Shown here piece after piece: positions 8,749 to 16,398 of a stretch of 39,115 nucleotides of DNA. The first letter of the stretch is position 1; every line of letters begins with the position of its first letter. Position numbers and translations under genes: made by a program. Source of the stretch: JAAYCI01 sp964371725 (GTDB lineage: Bacteria > Bacillota > Clostridia > Oscillospirales > Ruminococcaceae); the NCBI GenBank assembly GCA_964371725.1, contig CAYJNQ010000017.1:1-39115 (forward strand). The letters run 5' to 3'. Below the pieces are notes generated by a model. It was given only the letters and a program-made list of their open reading frames with translations. It was not told where the DNA came from and did not search any database.

Positions 8749-8789
8749 GGCATAACTTCGTTTGGAAATCATGTAAAACAATCGCATTT

Positions 8790-8827
8790 AAAAAGCGGGA
8801 ATCTCACAATCTGGGATTTTCGCTTTT
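8790..8827 (+). terminator. Terminator after the second SPQTG gene
   Basis: AAAAGCG..AATC pairs with GATT..CGCTTTT around a short loop and is followed by TCTTATTTG; the stem is interrupted by a small internal loop. Confidence 0.6.
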
Positions 8828-8888
8828 CTTATTTGTTCTTTATCCATAATTTTCGGTTTGGGAACAGCCTGGCACAAAGCAAAAATTC

Positions 8889-8917
8889 TTGACACAACAC
8901 GCAAAGAATGCTACACT
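8889..8917 (+). promoter_or_regulatory. Promoter of the sortase 2-LCP operon
   Basis: Perfect TTGACA (8889-8894), 17 nt, TACACT (8912-8917). It closely copies the sortase 1 promoter. The -10 lies over the ATG at 8908, which rules that codon out as the start of sortase 2. Confidence 0.8.
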
Positions 8918-8958
8918 TTTTTGTAAGGCTAAAACACACAGATATAAAGGAAAATAGT

Positions 8959-9699
8959 ATGAAAATGTCAAAAAATCGAACAAAAAAATGTACACTTTTA
9001 AGCGTTGCGCTGGCCACACTGTTTCTTTTGTCGGCTTGCAGCGGTGAAGAAGCAAGCTCTGTGCCCGTTGTGGCCGAGTCTGCGGCGGCTTCCTTGTATA
9101 TAGCTCCGCGCGAGTACTTCCGTGAAGACATCGATTTCGATGAACTCAAAGAGGTAAACGAAGACGTTATAGCCTGGATAGAAGTGCCGGGCACGGTGAT
9201 TGACTATCCCGTTATGCGCGGGGTGGACAATGCAAAATACCTCACCACAACGGTGGAGGGTGAATACGATATGTATGGGGCCGTGTTCGCCGACATGCAA
9301 AATCCCGATGATTTGTTGGACAAGGTGAGCGTTCTGTATGGGCACTATACGCCCGACGACACCTATTTTACCCAATTACACAACTACAAAGACCCGGAGT
9401 ATTTCGAAGAAAACCCGGATATGTTCCTCTACACACCCTACCTACAAGAGCAATACGAGGTGGTGGCGGCGTTCACAACCGACAACCGCAATATCTTGTA
9501 CGAGCACAACTACAACGACCCCGAAGAGCTGGAAGGTTTCATAGAGTGGCTCTCTGAAACGGAAGATGAAGAGGCGAACTTGAATTTAGAGGGGCTGGAT
9601 GTAACCGACCGCTTCATGGTGCTTTCCACGTGTGTGGCAGAAGAAGGCGGCACGGAAGAGCGCTATATTGTGGTATCGAAGTTGGTTGAGCAGCGATGA
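8959..9699 (+). CDS. Class B-type sortase made as a lipoprotein (sortase 2)
   Basis: A 246-residue paralogue of sortase 1. H129 (YGHY), C225 (LSTC) and R235 (ERYIVV) form the expected triad. The signal region ends in the lipobox LSAC with C27. ATG 8959 is chosen because AAAGGA lies 7 nt upstream and the promoter overlaps the earlier in-frame ATG 8908. The linker after the lipid cysteine is unlike that of sortase 1, while the catalytic domains are much alike, so the pair arose by duplication and kept selection on the enzyme part. The stop overlaps the start of the LCP gene (ATGA), which suggests coupled translation. Confidence 0.88.
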   Translation: MKMSKNRTKKCTLLSVALATLFLLSACSGEEASSVPVVAESAAASLYIAPREYFREDIDFDELKEVNEDVIAWIEVPGTVIDYPVMRGVDNAKYLTTTVEGEYDMYGAVFADMQNPDDLLDKVSVLYGHYTPDDTYFTQLHNYKDPEYFEENPDMFLYTPYLQEQYEVVAAFTTDNRNILYEHNYNDPEELEGFIEWLSETEDEEANLNLEGLDVTDRFMVLSTCVAEEGGTEERYIVVSKLVEQR

Positions 9700-10697
9700 G
9701 CGCTACAAAAAAATGGTTTCTAGCGGCGGGGCTGGGATGGGGTGTTCTCCTTCTCGGCCTTGTTTTTCTGTTTTGGTTTTTAACGCAAAGCACATGGAGA
9801 CTTTTTGAGGACACAAACCCCTACAGCGTCACTTTTGAACAAAGTGAGGGGGGAAGCCTTGTTTATGAAGGCACAGAATATGTGCGAAACCCAAATGTGC
9901 ACGGTGTGTTGCTGCTTGGTTTGCAGCAACAGGCGCTGGAAAACAGCACGGTGGGCCCCCAGGCCGACACCGTGATTTTGCTTACCTTGAACGAAGAAAC
10001 AAAGGAAATGTCGCTCTTATCGGTGTCGCGAGACTTGCAAAGCACTTTGTTTTACCCGGCGCTGGAAGGCGGCATTGCCGGCTATGAGACGGGGCCCCTG
10101 TGCAATGCCTATGCACTGGGGGCAAACCCCACGCTTGTCAACCGCCCGTTGGATGGGGGACGTTTCACAACGGCCTCGTTGAGCCATGAACTATTCGACA
10201 CCGACATCGAGCGCTTTGTGGGGGTGGACATGATTTCCCTGCGCCTTGTGGTGGATCTTTTGGAGGGGATAGAGGTGCCGCAAACGCCGGAATTTGCGGC
10301 CTTAACGGGCTCTTCGGAAAACGAAGAAACCGTGCGTTTAAACGGGGAAGCGGCCGAGCTTTACCTGCGCTATCGCGGTGAATCTTTGGAGGATGGCGCC
10401 AACTTAGAGCGCATGGAACGGCAAGAGATATTTTTAAACATTTTGCTTACCAACATAATAGAAGAGTGCAAAGACAGCCCGGTGTTTGCTTTGCAGATGG
10501 CAAGAGTTTTCAATGCCTATGTCACAACCGACCTAAGCTTACGCGAAATGATACACATTGCCTATTTCTTTTTAACGGCCGAATCGGTTTCATTTGATAC
10601 CATGCAAGGGGAGATGCAAGGCGTGGATTTTTACATGGATGAAGCGGATACAGAGGACTATATCCGCAATTTGTACTATGAGCCCGTGTCATCTTAA
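9696..10697 (+). CDS. LytR-CpsA-Psr (LCP) family protein
   Basis: A 333-residue membrane-anchored protein with a short cytoplasmic end, a membrane helix (about 7-29) and an extracellular LCP domain. Family marks are ADTVILLTLN (D91), LLSVSRDL (R112) and the Arg-rich block YLRYRG..LERMERQ (R225, R227, R239, R242). LCP enzymes move undecaprenyl-linked polymers such as teichoic acids or capsule to peptidoglycan. The ATG overlaps the sortase 2 stop by 4 nt, so the two surface-attachment enzymes are one operon. The domain is divergent: the usual PRD is SRD here. The polymer it handles is unknown. Confidence 0.82.
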   Translation: MSATKKWFLAAGLGWGVLLLGLVFLFWFLTQSTWRLFEDTNPYSVTFEQSEGGSLVYEGTEYVRNPNVHGVLLLGLQQQALENSTVGPQADTVILLTLNEETKEMSLLSVSRDLQSTLFYPALEGGIAGYETGPLCNAYALGANPTLVNRPLDGGRFTTASLSHELFDTDIERFVGVDMISLRLVVDLLEGIEVPQTPEFAALTGSSENEETVRLNGEAAELYLRYRGESLEDGANLERMERQEIFLNILLTNIIEECKDSPVFALQMARVFNAYVTTDLSLREMIHIAYFFLTAESVSFDTMQGEMQGVDFYMDEADTEDYIRNLYYEPVSS

Positions 10698-10716
10698 TGG
10701 GGGGAACCCGTATAAA

Positions 10717-10735
10717 GGGCACGAAAAAAATGCCC
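10717..10735 (+). terminator. Weak hairpin after the LCP gene
   Basis: GGGCA and TGCCC pair across an A-rich loop 20 nt after the LCP stop. No T run follows, so its role as a terminator is uncertain. Confidence 0.35.
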
Positions 10736-10745
10736 ATACAAAATA

Positions 10746-10769
10746 GAAACCGAGCTTTACTCGGTGCCT
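10746..10769 (+). repeat. 24-bp direct repeat, left copy
   Basis: The 24 bases starting GAAACCGAGC and ending CTCGGTGCCT occur again without change at 10914-10937. Each copy has a 6-bp hairpin, ACCGAG/CTCGGT. Together they flank copy 2 of the dispersed repeat. Confidence 0.9.
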
Positions 10770-10902
10770 CAGAGTGTCAAAAAAGTGCAGGGCGGCAAGA
10801 AAGTGCCAAGTGCTAGGAAGCAAAAAATGCCGCAAAGGCGCATATGGTTGATCTGTAATTGTCGCGGCATTTTGCAGCCTGACGACGCAATTGGTACTTT
10901 AT
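10770..10902. repeat. Dispersed ~134-bp repeat, copy 2
   Basis: Reverse-complement partner of 5231-5364, about 84% identical by hand. Within it AAAATGCCGC (10825-10834) pairs perfectly with GCGGCATTTT (10864-10873) around a 29-nt loop. It lies between the LCP gene and the pyrH promoter, bounded on both sides by the 24-bp direct repeats. Confidence 0.85.
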
Positions 10903-10913
10903 TGACGGCCTGA

Positions 10914-10937
10914 GAAACCGAGCTTTACTCGGTGCCT
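10914..10937 (+). repeat. 24-bp direct repeat, right copy
   Basis: Identical to 10746-10769. It begins 11 nt beyond the end of the dispersed repeat, so the pair brackets that element. The remaining stretch up to the pyrH promoter (10938-11006) contains small GC-rich inverted repeats such as GGCTT/AAGCC but no gene. Confidence 0.9.
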
Positions 10938-11006
10938 ATTGGGTGCAGCCTCAGGCGGCTGGCTTGCAAAGCCGGTTTTGCTGTGGGCACTCAAAAAGGG
11001 CGGTGC

Positions 11007-11035
11007 TTTACATCACAGCGAATCTATTGTAAAAT
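11007..11035 (+). promoter_or_regulatory. Promoter of the pyrH-polC operon
   Basis: TTTACA (11007-11012), 17 nt, TAAAAT (11030-11035), about 50 nt before the pyrH start. No terminator with a T run is evident before polC, so this may drive the eight-gene block. Confidence 0.7.
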
Positions 11036-11084
11036 AAAAAGAGTGTAAAAAAACAACTTGCGAAAGAAGCGGGGTGGAAATTTG

Positions 11085-11789
11085 GTGGCACAGTATAAGC
11101 GTGTATTGCTGAAACTATCGGGTGAAGCGTTGGCCGGTGGCGTAGGCTTTGGCCTAGACATCCAAACGGTGCAAAGCATTTGCAAGGGAATTGCAAATGC
11201 GCACGAAACCGGCGTGCAAATGTCGGTGGTGGTGGGCGGCGGTAATTTTTGGCGCGGGCGAAGCGGCGGCGACATGGAGCGCACAAAAAGTGACCACATT
11301 GGGATGTTGGCCACTGTGATGAACGCACTGGCCGTAGCCGATGCTTTGGAAAAATTGGGCATAGAGGTGCGCGTGCAAACGGCCATCCCCATGCAGGCTG
11401 TGGCAGAGCCCTATGTTCGAAACAAGGCTGTGCGCCACATGGAAAAAGGGCGCATTGTCATCATGGCCTGCGGCACGGGCAACCCCTTTTTTTCCACCGA
11501 CACGGCGGCGGCTTTGCGCGCGGCCGAAATTGGGGCCGACATGGTTCTCAAGGCCACCTTGGTGGACGGCGTGTATGACAGCGACCCCAAAAAGAACCCG
11601 AATGCCGTGAAATACGAAACCTTGGGTTTTGACGAGATGCTGGAAAAACGGTTGGCCGTTTTGGATACGGCGGCCGCGGCATTGTGCAGGGAAAATGGTT
11701 TGCCCTTGTTCGTGTTCGATTTGAGCGATCCGGAAAATATTAGGCGTGCGGTGCAAGGCGAAGCCATTGGCACCTTGGTGAAAGAATAA
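11085..11789 (+). CDS. pyrH: UMP kinase
   Basis: A 234-residue amino-acid-kinase-fold enzyme that phosphorylates UMP to UDP in pyrimidine nucleotide synthesis. Hallmarks are KRVLLKLSGEAL at the N-terminus, VVVGGGNFWRG, the uridylate kinase segment RNKAVRHMEKGR, and VDGVYDSDPKKNPNA. I chose GTG 11085, with GGGGTGG 8 nt upstream; in-frame TTG codons at 11058 and 11082 are less likely. First gene of the operon, followed after 22 nt by frr, as in most Firmicutes. Confidence 0.96.
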   Translation: MAQYKRVLLKLSGEALAGGVGFGLDIQTVQSICKGIANAHETGVQMSVVVGGGNFWRGRSGGDMERTKSDHIGMLATVMNALAVADALEKLGIEVRVQTAIPMQAVAEPYVRNKAVRHMEKGRIVIMACGTGNPFFSTDTAAALRAAEIGADMVLKATLVDGVYDSDPKKNPNAVKYETLGFDEMLEKRLAVLDTAAAALCRENGLPLFVFDLSDPENIRRAVQGEAIGTLVKE

Positions 11790-11811
11790 GACAAAAGGAG
11801 GCGTGACAAAA

Positions 11812-12369
11812 ATGGATAAGGAAGCAACAAAGCAATACAAGGAAAAAATGGACAAGGCTCTTGAGCATTTGCAAAAAGAGCTCGGTGCTGTTCGGGCAGG
11901 GCGTGCAAACCCGGCTGTGCTCGACAAGGTGATGGTGGACTATTATGGTAGCCCAACACCGATACAGCAAGTGGCGGCCGTCTCGGTGCCCGAGGCGCGT
12001 ATGCTTGTGATATCGCCGTGGGATGTCAGCCTCATCAAAGACATTGAAAAGGCCATTTTGTCCTCAGACATTGGCATCACGCCCTCGAATGATGGCAAGG
12101 TGATTCGTCTCGGTTTTCCCGCACCCACCGAAGAACGCCGCAAACAACTTACCAAAGATGTGATGAAGATGGGCGAGGAGGGCAAGGTGGCCGTGCGCAA
12201 CATTCGCAGAGACGCCATCGAGCATTTCAAGGCGGCCAAGAAAAAAAGTGAGCTCACCGAAGACGATTTGAAAGAGCTCGAAAACGAAATACAAAAGGTA
12301 ACCGACAAGCACACAAAGGAAGTCGACCGTATCTGTGAAGAGAAGAAAAACGAAATCATGGAAATTTAA
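11812..12369 (+). CDS. frr: Ribosome recycling factor
   Basis: 185 residues, exactly the usual family length. It splits post-termination ribosomes together with EF-G. Typical stretches are LGAVRAGRANPAVLDKV, PEARMLVISPWD, IGITPSNDGKVIRLGFPAPTEERR and VRNIRRDA. ATG 11812 has AAGGAGG about 10 nt upstream; the GTG at 11803 is too close to it. Confidence 0.97.
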   Translation: MDKEATKQYKEKMDKALEHLQKELGAVRAGRANPAVLDKVMVDYYGSPTPIQQVAAVSVPEARMLVISPWDVSLIKDIEKAILSSDIGITPSNDGKVIRLGFPAPTEERRKQLTKDVMKMGEEGKVAVRNIRRDAIEHFKAAKKKSELTEDDLKELENEIQKVTDKHTKEVDRICEEKKNEIMEI

Positions 12370-12381
12370 GCGAATGGTTTT

Positions 12382-12410
12382 GGCTCTCGCCGTATCGTGC
12401 GGCGAGAGCC
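12382..12410 (+). other. Strong 11-bp hairpin between frr and uppS
   Basis: GGCTCTCGCCG pairs perfectly with CGGCGAGAGCC around a 7-nt loop. No T run follows, so it is more likely an mRNA stabiliser or a weak attenuator than a full terminator within the operon. Confidence 0.75.
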
Positions 12411-12445
12411 GTTCTAACAGAAAAAGGCGGAAAGGCGAATGAAAT

Positions 12446-13159
12446 ATGGAAGAAAAGCATTCGGCAAAGGGCCTGTCTATCGGTATTATCATGGACGGAA
12501 ACGGGCGCTGGGCCAAAAAGCGCGGTTTGCCGCGCACGGCAGGGCATAAAAAAGGGGCAGAGGTATTCGAGGACATCACGCGGCATGCAAACGAATTGGG
12601 TGTGGCTTCCATCGCATACTATGCCTTTTCCACCGAGAATTGGTCGCGCCCAAAAGAAGAGCTAAAAGTAATCATGGATTTGTTTACAACAAGCCTGAAG
12701 CGCTTGTATAAATATATTGAAGAGGACAACCGCGTTGTTTTTTTGGGCGATAGAGACCCTTTGCGCAAAGAGCAAAAAGACATGATGCAGGACATAGAGG
12801 AAAAAACAAAGAACCGCACGGGCATGGTGCTAAATGTGGCCGTGAATTACGGCGGGCAGCAGGAAATTGTGCAGGCAGCAAGGCTTTTGGCCAAGGAAGT
12901 GCAAAGTGGCCAGCGTGCACCCGAGGACATTACGCCCGAGGATATCACGGCGCGGCTTTATACAAAAGGGCAGCCCATGCCCGATTTTATTCTGCGCACC
13001 TCCGGCGAAAAGCGCATTTCCAATTTTTTGCTTTGGCAAAGCGCCTACACGGAATTTATTTTTACAGACACCTTGTGGCCGGATTTCACAAGGGCTCATT
13101 TTGATGCACTGGTGCAAGAGTATCACAGCCGCGAGCGCCGTTTTGGCGGCCTTGTATAG
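12446..13159 (+). CDS. uppS: Isoprenyl transferase (undecaprenyl diphosphate synthase type)
   Basis: A 237-residue cis-prenyltransferase that elongates farnesyl diphosphate with isopentenyl diphosphate to the C55 carrier lipid for cell wall polymers. The catalytic IIMDGNGRWA (D17) is near the start; AFSTENWSRP, LNVAVNYGGQQEI and ILRTSGEKRISNFLLWQ complete the family pattern. GGCGGAAAGG precedes ATG 12446. Neighbours frr and cdsA match the usual Firmicutes order. Confidence 0.96.
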   Translation: MEEKHSAKGLSIGIIMDGNGRWAKKRGLPRTAGHKKGAEVFEDITRHANELGVASIAYYAFSTENWSRPKEELKVIMDLFTTSLKRLYKYIEEDNRVVFLGDRDPLRKEQKDMMQDIEEKTKNRTGMVLNVAVNYGGQQEIVQAARLLAKEVQSGQRAPEDITPEDITARLYTKGQPMPDFILRTSGEKRISNFLLWQSAYTEFIFTDTLWPDFTRAHFDALVQEYHSRERRFGGLV

Positions 13160-13211
13160 CGTGGCTTGGGTGTTTTAGGTCGTTTTCAAAATGCAGAAAG
13201 GAGGAACCGCG

Positions 13212-14066
13212 ATGAAAACAAGAGTCATTACGTCGGTGGTGGGTGTTTTGTTGCTGGTGTTGGTTTTTTTCTTTTACAACACGGTGCTGTTCAACCTGCT
13301 GTTTGCCGCGGTTTGCCTCGTTGCTATCCATGAAATATTCAACGCATTTGGGTTTAAAAAACAGGATTCCTACTTGTATATCGGCTTTGTACTGCCGGTG
13401 ATTTTGGTGTTTTTGCTTCCGGTGTTCGGTTTGCAAAAGTGGATTACGACCGTGTTGTTTGCCCTTCTTTTGTACTTGGCTTTGTGTTTTGTGCGTAAAA
13501 GCAAGCACATTGATTTTGCAAAACTTGGCGGTATGACCGTGTTTTCACTTGTGGTGCTGTTTTGCTTTTTCTCGCTTACAAGCTTAAAAACCTTGCTTCC
13601 GGCGGCAGAATACGGCGAAGATGCCGTGTATTGCACCGTGATGGTGATGGGCTATGCCTGGGGCGGAGACACCTTTGCCTACCTTGTGGGCAGGCGTTTT
13701 GGCAGGCATAAACTCGCACCGAATGTCAGCCCAAACAAAACGGTGGAAGGTGCTGTAGGCGGTGTCTTGGGCAGCATGTTGCTCGGGTTTGTCATCAGCT
13801 TTTTGTACACACAGTTTTGGCAAGTAGGCCCGCTTTGGAACGAGGGAGACGGGGGTTCCTATTTGGCGGTGGTGCTTTTGGGCATTCCGGCAGCTGTTTT
13901 GGGCATGCTCGGTGATTTGTTTGCCTCGGCCGTGAAGCGGCAATGCAAGCTGAAAGACTATGGCACGATATTTCCCGGGCACGGCGGCATCCTAGACAGA
14001 TTCGATAGCCTGCTGTTCATTGCGCCACTCATGGCCTTGGCGGTACAGGTTTACCACTTGCTTTAA
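13212..14066 (+). CDS. cdsA: Phosphatidate cytidylyltransferase
   Basis: A 284-residue multi-spanning membrane enzyme that makes CDP-diacylglycerol from phosphatidic acid and CTP. The C-terminal signature is present: GDLFASAVKRQCKLKDYG followed by PGHGGILDRFDS. The first two thirds are mostly hydrophobic. ATG 13212 has GGAGG 7-8 nt upstream; the ATG at 13191 lies before this site and is rejected. Confidence 0.95.
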   Translation: MKTRVITSVVGVLLLVLVFFFYNTVLFNLLFAAVCLVAIHEIFNAFGFKKQDSYLYIGFVLPVILVFLLPVFGLQKWITTVLFALLLYLALCFVRKSKHIDFAKLGGMTVFSLVVLFCFFSLTSLKTLLPAAEYGEDAVYCTVMVMGYAWGGDTFAYLVGRRFGRHKLAPNVSPNKTVEGAVGGVLGSMLLGFVISFLYTQFWQVGPLWNEGDGGSYLAVVLLGIPAAVLGMLGDLFASAVKRQCKLKDYGTIFPGHGGILDRFDSLLFIAPLMALAVQVYHLL

Positions 14067-14116
14067 AGGGTGTCTACACAATCGGGGCTTTATGGCAATC
14101 AAATACGAGGTTTGAA

Positions 14117-15283
14117 ATGAAAAAACGCGTAGCACTGCTTGGAAGTACGGGTTCTATTGGCCGGCAAAGCTTGGATGTGATAGCGCGGCAGGGCTACGAG
14201 GTGGCCGCGCTTTCGGCGGGAAGCAACACAAAATTGCTGTTGGAACAGGTGAAAATTTTTCGTCCACCACTTGTGGGTGTGGCCGATGAAAAGGCGGCCG
14301 AAGAAGTGGCGACGGCACTGAGCGCCCTGCCCTTTCCCGTGCAGCTATTCAAAGGGGAACAGGCCGCAAAAAACCTTGCGATCATATGCGAGGCCGATGT
14401 GGTGCTCAATGCCATCGTGGGCATTGCAGGCCTTGGGGCAACGCTTGCAGCCTTAGCACGTGGCTTGGATGTGGCGCTGGCCAACAAGGAAAGCCTGGTA
14501 ACAGGCGGAGAATTGGTGATGCGAGAAAGCCGGGAAAAAGGCGGCAGGCTGTTGCCGGTGGATAGCGAGCATAGCGCCATTTTTCAGTGTTTGCAAGATG
14601 AGCACAGTAAAAATGCATTGAAACGTGTAATATTAACAGCCTCTGGGGGGCCGTTCTACGAAAAAAACACAGAGGAACTCCTCAAGGTGGGCTTGCAGGA
14701 TGCACTGCGGCACCCCAATTGGTCGATGGGAAGCAAAATTACCATCGATTCTGCCACGCTGATGAACAAGGGGCTTGAATTTATTGAAGCCATGTGGCTG
14801 TTCGATTTAAAACCCGAACAAATAGACATTGTGGTGCAGCGGCAAAGCATCATTCATTCGCTGGTGGAATTTGAAGACAACTCTGTGCTTGCCCAGCTTG
14901 GTGTGCCGGATATGCGCATTCCCATTCAATATGCGCTCACCTTCCCGCAGCGGGCACGGGGCAGTGCGCCGCACCTCGACTTAAAAACGCTTTCACGGCT
15001 GGATTTTGGCGCGGCAGACGAGGAAACTTTTCGCTGCCTTGCCGCCTGCAAGCAAGCGGCGGCACAGGGTGGGCTGGCACCGTGCGCAGCCAATGGTGCC
15101 AACGAAGAGGCCGTGGCTCTGTTTTTGCAGGAAAAAATTCGTTTTTTGGACATAGGGCGTTTGGTGGAGGGTTGTGTTGCAAGCGATTCTTTCTCGGGCG
15201 GCTATTGCCTGGAAGATGTGTATGCCTGCGATGCCACCGCACGGCGCTATGTCAGAGAACACAGCAAAGCCATTCCCGTTTAA
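14117..15283 (+). CDS. dxr: 1-deoxy-D-xylulose 5-phosphate reductoisomerase
   Basis: 388 residues, normal for the family. It turns DXP into MEP with NADPH, the committed step of the non-mevalonate isoprenoid pathway. LLGSTGSIGRQ (NADPH loop), ANKESLVTGGEL, PVDSEHSAIFQCL, ILTASGGPF and TIDSATLMNKGLE are all present. ispG of the same pathway lies three genes on, and uppS consumes the products. Confidence 0.96.
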   Translation: MKKRVALLGSTGSIGRQSLDVIARQGYEVAALSAGSNTKLLLEQVKIFRPPLVGVADEKAAEEVATALSALPFPVQLFKGEQAAKNLAIICEADVVLNAIVGIAGLGATLAALARGLDVALANKESLVTGGELVMRESREKGGRLLPVDSEHSAIFQCLQDEHSKNALKRVILTASGGPFYEKNTEELLKVGLQDALRHPNWSMGSKITIDSATLMNKGLEFIEAMWLFDLKPEQIDIVVQRQSIIHSLVEFEDNSVLAQLGVPDMRIPIQYALTFPQRARGSAPHLDLKTLSRLDFGAADEETFRCLAACKQAAAQGGLAPCAANGANEEAVALFLQEKIRFLDIGRLVEGCVASDSFSGGYCLEDVYACDATARRYVREHSKAIPV

Positions 15284-15326
15284 ACAGCTTTTAAGCAGGC
15301 GCGGATTGGAATGAGAAAGGATAGAA

Positions 15327-16394
15327 ATGAACACGGTTCTGATGTTGCTGGTATCGGTGTTGGTGTTTGGCGTTGTTATTTTTGTGCATGAACTAGGCCA
15401 TTTCCTTGTGGCCAAAAAAAGTGGCATTCGCGTTTTGGCGTTTGCACTGGGCATGGGGCCCGCCTTGTTTCAGTTCACAAGGGGCGACACCACCTATTCC
15501 CTGCGCATGTTTCCCATTGGGGGCTATGTGCAAATGGAAGACGAAGATGGAGGCGAAACCGAGCAAAGTGAACACAGTTTTTCCAAGGCACCCATTCCAA
15601 AACGCCTGCTTGTGCTTGTGGCCGGTGCTTTTATGAATATGTTGCTTGGGTTTTTGGTGCTCATTGTGCTGGTGGCAAGTGGAGGCCCCATTGCAGATAC
15701 CACCCTCGCTGAGGTGACAAATGCGGAAACCGGCCTTGAAGTGGGCGATCAAATTTTGGAAATCAATGGGCGTAGAATGTTCATTTTGAATGACATGATG
15801 TATGAATTTGCCAGAACGAACAACGGAAATTTCGATTTAACCGTGCGGCGAGATGGCGAAAAAGTGTTGCTGAAAAACGTTGCCTTTCCCGAGGTGGAGG
15901 CCGTAGACCCCGAAACGGGCGAGCCGGTTATCAACGAGGCAACAGGCGAAGTGTACACCTATTTGGATTTTGGCTTCAAGGTGCAGGCAGTGGAAAAAAA
16001 TGTGTGGACCGTGGTAAAACAGGCTTTTTTAACCACACTTTCCTATGCACGTACAATTTATCTGAGTCTTTTGGATTTGGTAATGGGGCGTCTTGCCGTC
16101 AACCAGCTTTCCGGGCCCGTGGGCATTGTGGAGCAAGTGGGGATGGCGGTGTCCATCGGCTGGCAAAGTGTTTTGAACTTGCTTGCGCTTATTACGGTGA
16201 ACTTGGGTATTGTCAATATGTTGCCGCTTCCCGCTTTAGATGGCGGCAAGGTGTTGCTGCTGTTTGTGGAGGCCGTCATCAGAAAACCGCTCAACGAGCG
16301 GTTTGTAACAGCCGTGAATTTGGCCGGATTTGCCCTGTTGATTGGTTTTACAATTTGGGTTACATTCAACGATGTCATGCGTTTGGTGGGATGA
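15327..16394 (+). CDS. rseP: Site-2 intramembrane metalloprotease, RseP family
   Basis: A 355-residue membrane protein. The zinc-binding HELGH (residues 21-25) lies in the first membrane helix and the second metal motif PALDGG near residue 305. A single PDZ domain sits between (about 125-205), with the usual LEVGDQILEINGRR. Family members cleave anti-sigma factors and remnant signal peptides within the membrane. AGAAAGGA precedes ATG 15327. Confidence 0.95.
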   Translation: MNTVLMLLVSVLVFGVVIFVHELGHFLVAKKSGIRVLAFALGMGPALFQFTRGDTTYSLRMFPIGGYVQMEDEDGGETEQSEHSFSKAPIPKRLLVLVAGAFMNMLLGFLVLIVLVASGGPIADTTLAEVTNAETGLEVGDQILEINGRRMFILNDMMYEFARTNNGNFDLTVRRDGEKVLLKNVAFPEVEAVDPETGEPVINEATGEVYTYLDFGFKVQAVEKNVWTVVKQAFLTTLSYARTIYLSLLDLVMGRLAVNQLSGPVGIVEQVGMAVSIGWQSVLNLLALITVNLGIVNMLPLPALDGGKVLLLFVEAVIRKPLNERFVTAVNLAGFALLIGFTIWVTFNDVMRLVG

Positions 16395-16398
16395 AGAA

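Noticed and set aside
8749..8830. Lost hydrophobic sorting tail after SPQTG in the second protein
   Set aside because: No frame downstream gives a membrane segment, and the identical ending in both proteins argues against chance truncation.
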